Shown here one piece after another: positions 5,718-5,759 of a stretch of DNA of 5,759 nt; the stretch's first letter is position 1, and each line of letters starts with the position of its first letter. The position numbers and the translations under genes are program-made. The notes under the pieces are model-generated. The model did not search any database, was not told where the DNA came from, and saw only the letters and a program-made list of their open reading frames with translations. This DNA comes from an uncultured Peptoniphilus sp. (lineage in GTDB: Bacteria > Bacillota > Clostridia > Tissierellales > Peptoniphilaceae), in NCBI GenBank assembly GCA_947254665.1, contig CAMYEJ010000087.1, positions 1 to 5,759 of the forward strand, written 5' to 3'.

Positions 5718-5759
5718 AATATCCTCCTGTAAAAAAATTTAAACTATAATATATTATAT
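5718..5759 (-). promoter_or_regulatory. Leader and possible -10 of the transporter-iadA operon
   Basis: A strong Shine-Dalgarno AGGAGG lies at 5728-5723, just upstream of the transporter ATG. A TATAAT on the minus strand at 5758-5753 is a reasonable -10, giving a leader of roughly 29 bases. The -35 would fall outside the window, so the promoter is unconfirmed. No hairpin or riboswitch is visible in what remains of the leader. Confidence 0.4.

Overview
The window comes from a low-GC Gram-positive bacterium, most likely an anaerobic Firmicute of the Tissierellia/Peptoniphilaceae type. That is an inference from the AT-rich genes, the strong AGGAGG-type ribosome binding sites, U-tailed intrinsic terminators and the gene set; the sequence does not name a species. 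It holds five protein genes. Four are on the minus strand (coaA, a GST gene, iadA and an NhaC-family transporter) and one is on the plus strand (an M50 metalloprotease).

Layout. Positions 1-693 hold a type I pantothenate kinase (minus, TTG start), cut by the left edge a few residues short of its expected end. Positions 694-1264 are a 571-base stretch without a credible gene. It carries two copies of a long palindromic repeat (755-895 and 1095-1236, with weaker similarity running on for 29 bases), separated by about 170 bases that hold two more short perfect hairpins. Positions 1265-1864 encode a beta-class glutathione S-transferase homologue. A 89-base divergent intergenic region follows, then the M50 intramembrane metalloprotease at 1954-3072. 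That gene converges on iadA; the 78-base gap contains two stacked intrinsic terminators, one per strand. Positions 3151-5717 are a tight two-gene operon: the transporter (4278-5717) is followed by iadA (3151-4278), whose ATG overlaps the transporter stop by one base. The last 42 bases are the operon leader and a possible promoter.

How the genes relate. The clear functional unit is the transporter-iadA pair. Beta-aspartyl dipeptide hydrolysis is physically and probably translationally coupled to an ion-coupled carrier, which suggests uptake of the dipeptides or exchange of the aspartate or other products. CoA synthesis (coaA), the GST and the M50 protease look like independent single-gene units.

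The features most worth a second look are the repeat pair, whose side hairpin differs in sequence between copies but stays perfectly paired; the short pantothenate kinase lacking residues linked to CoA feedback in the E. coli enzyme; and the GST in an apparently anaerobic Firmicute. I see no CRISPR array, tRNA, rRNA, transposase or phage gene, and no clear evidence of a wholly new multi-gene system.
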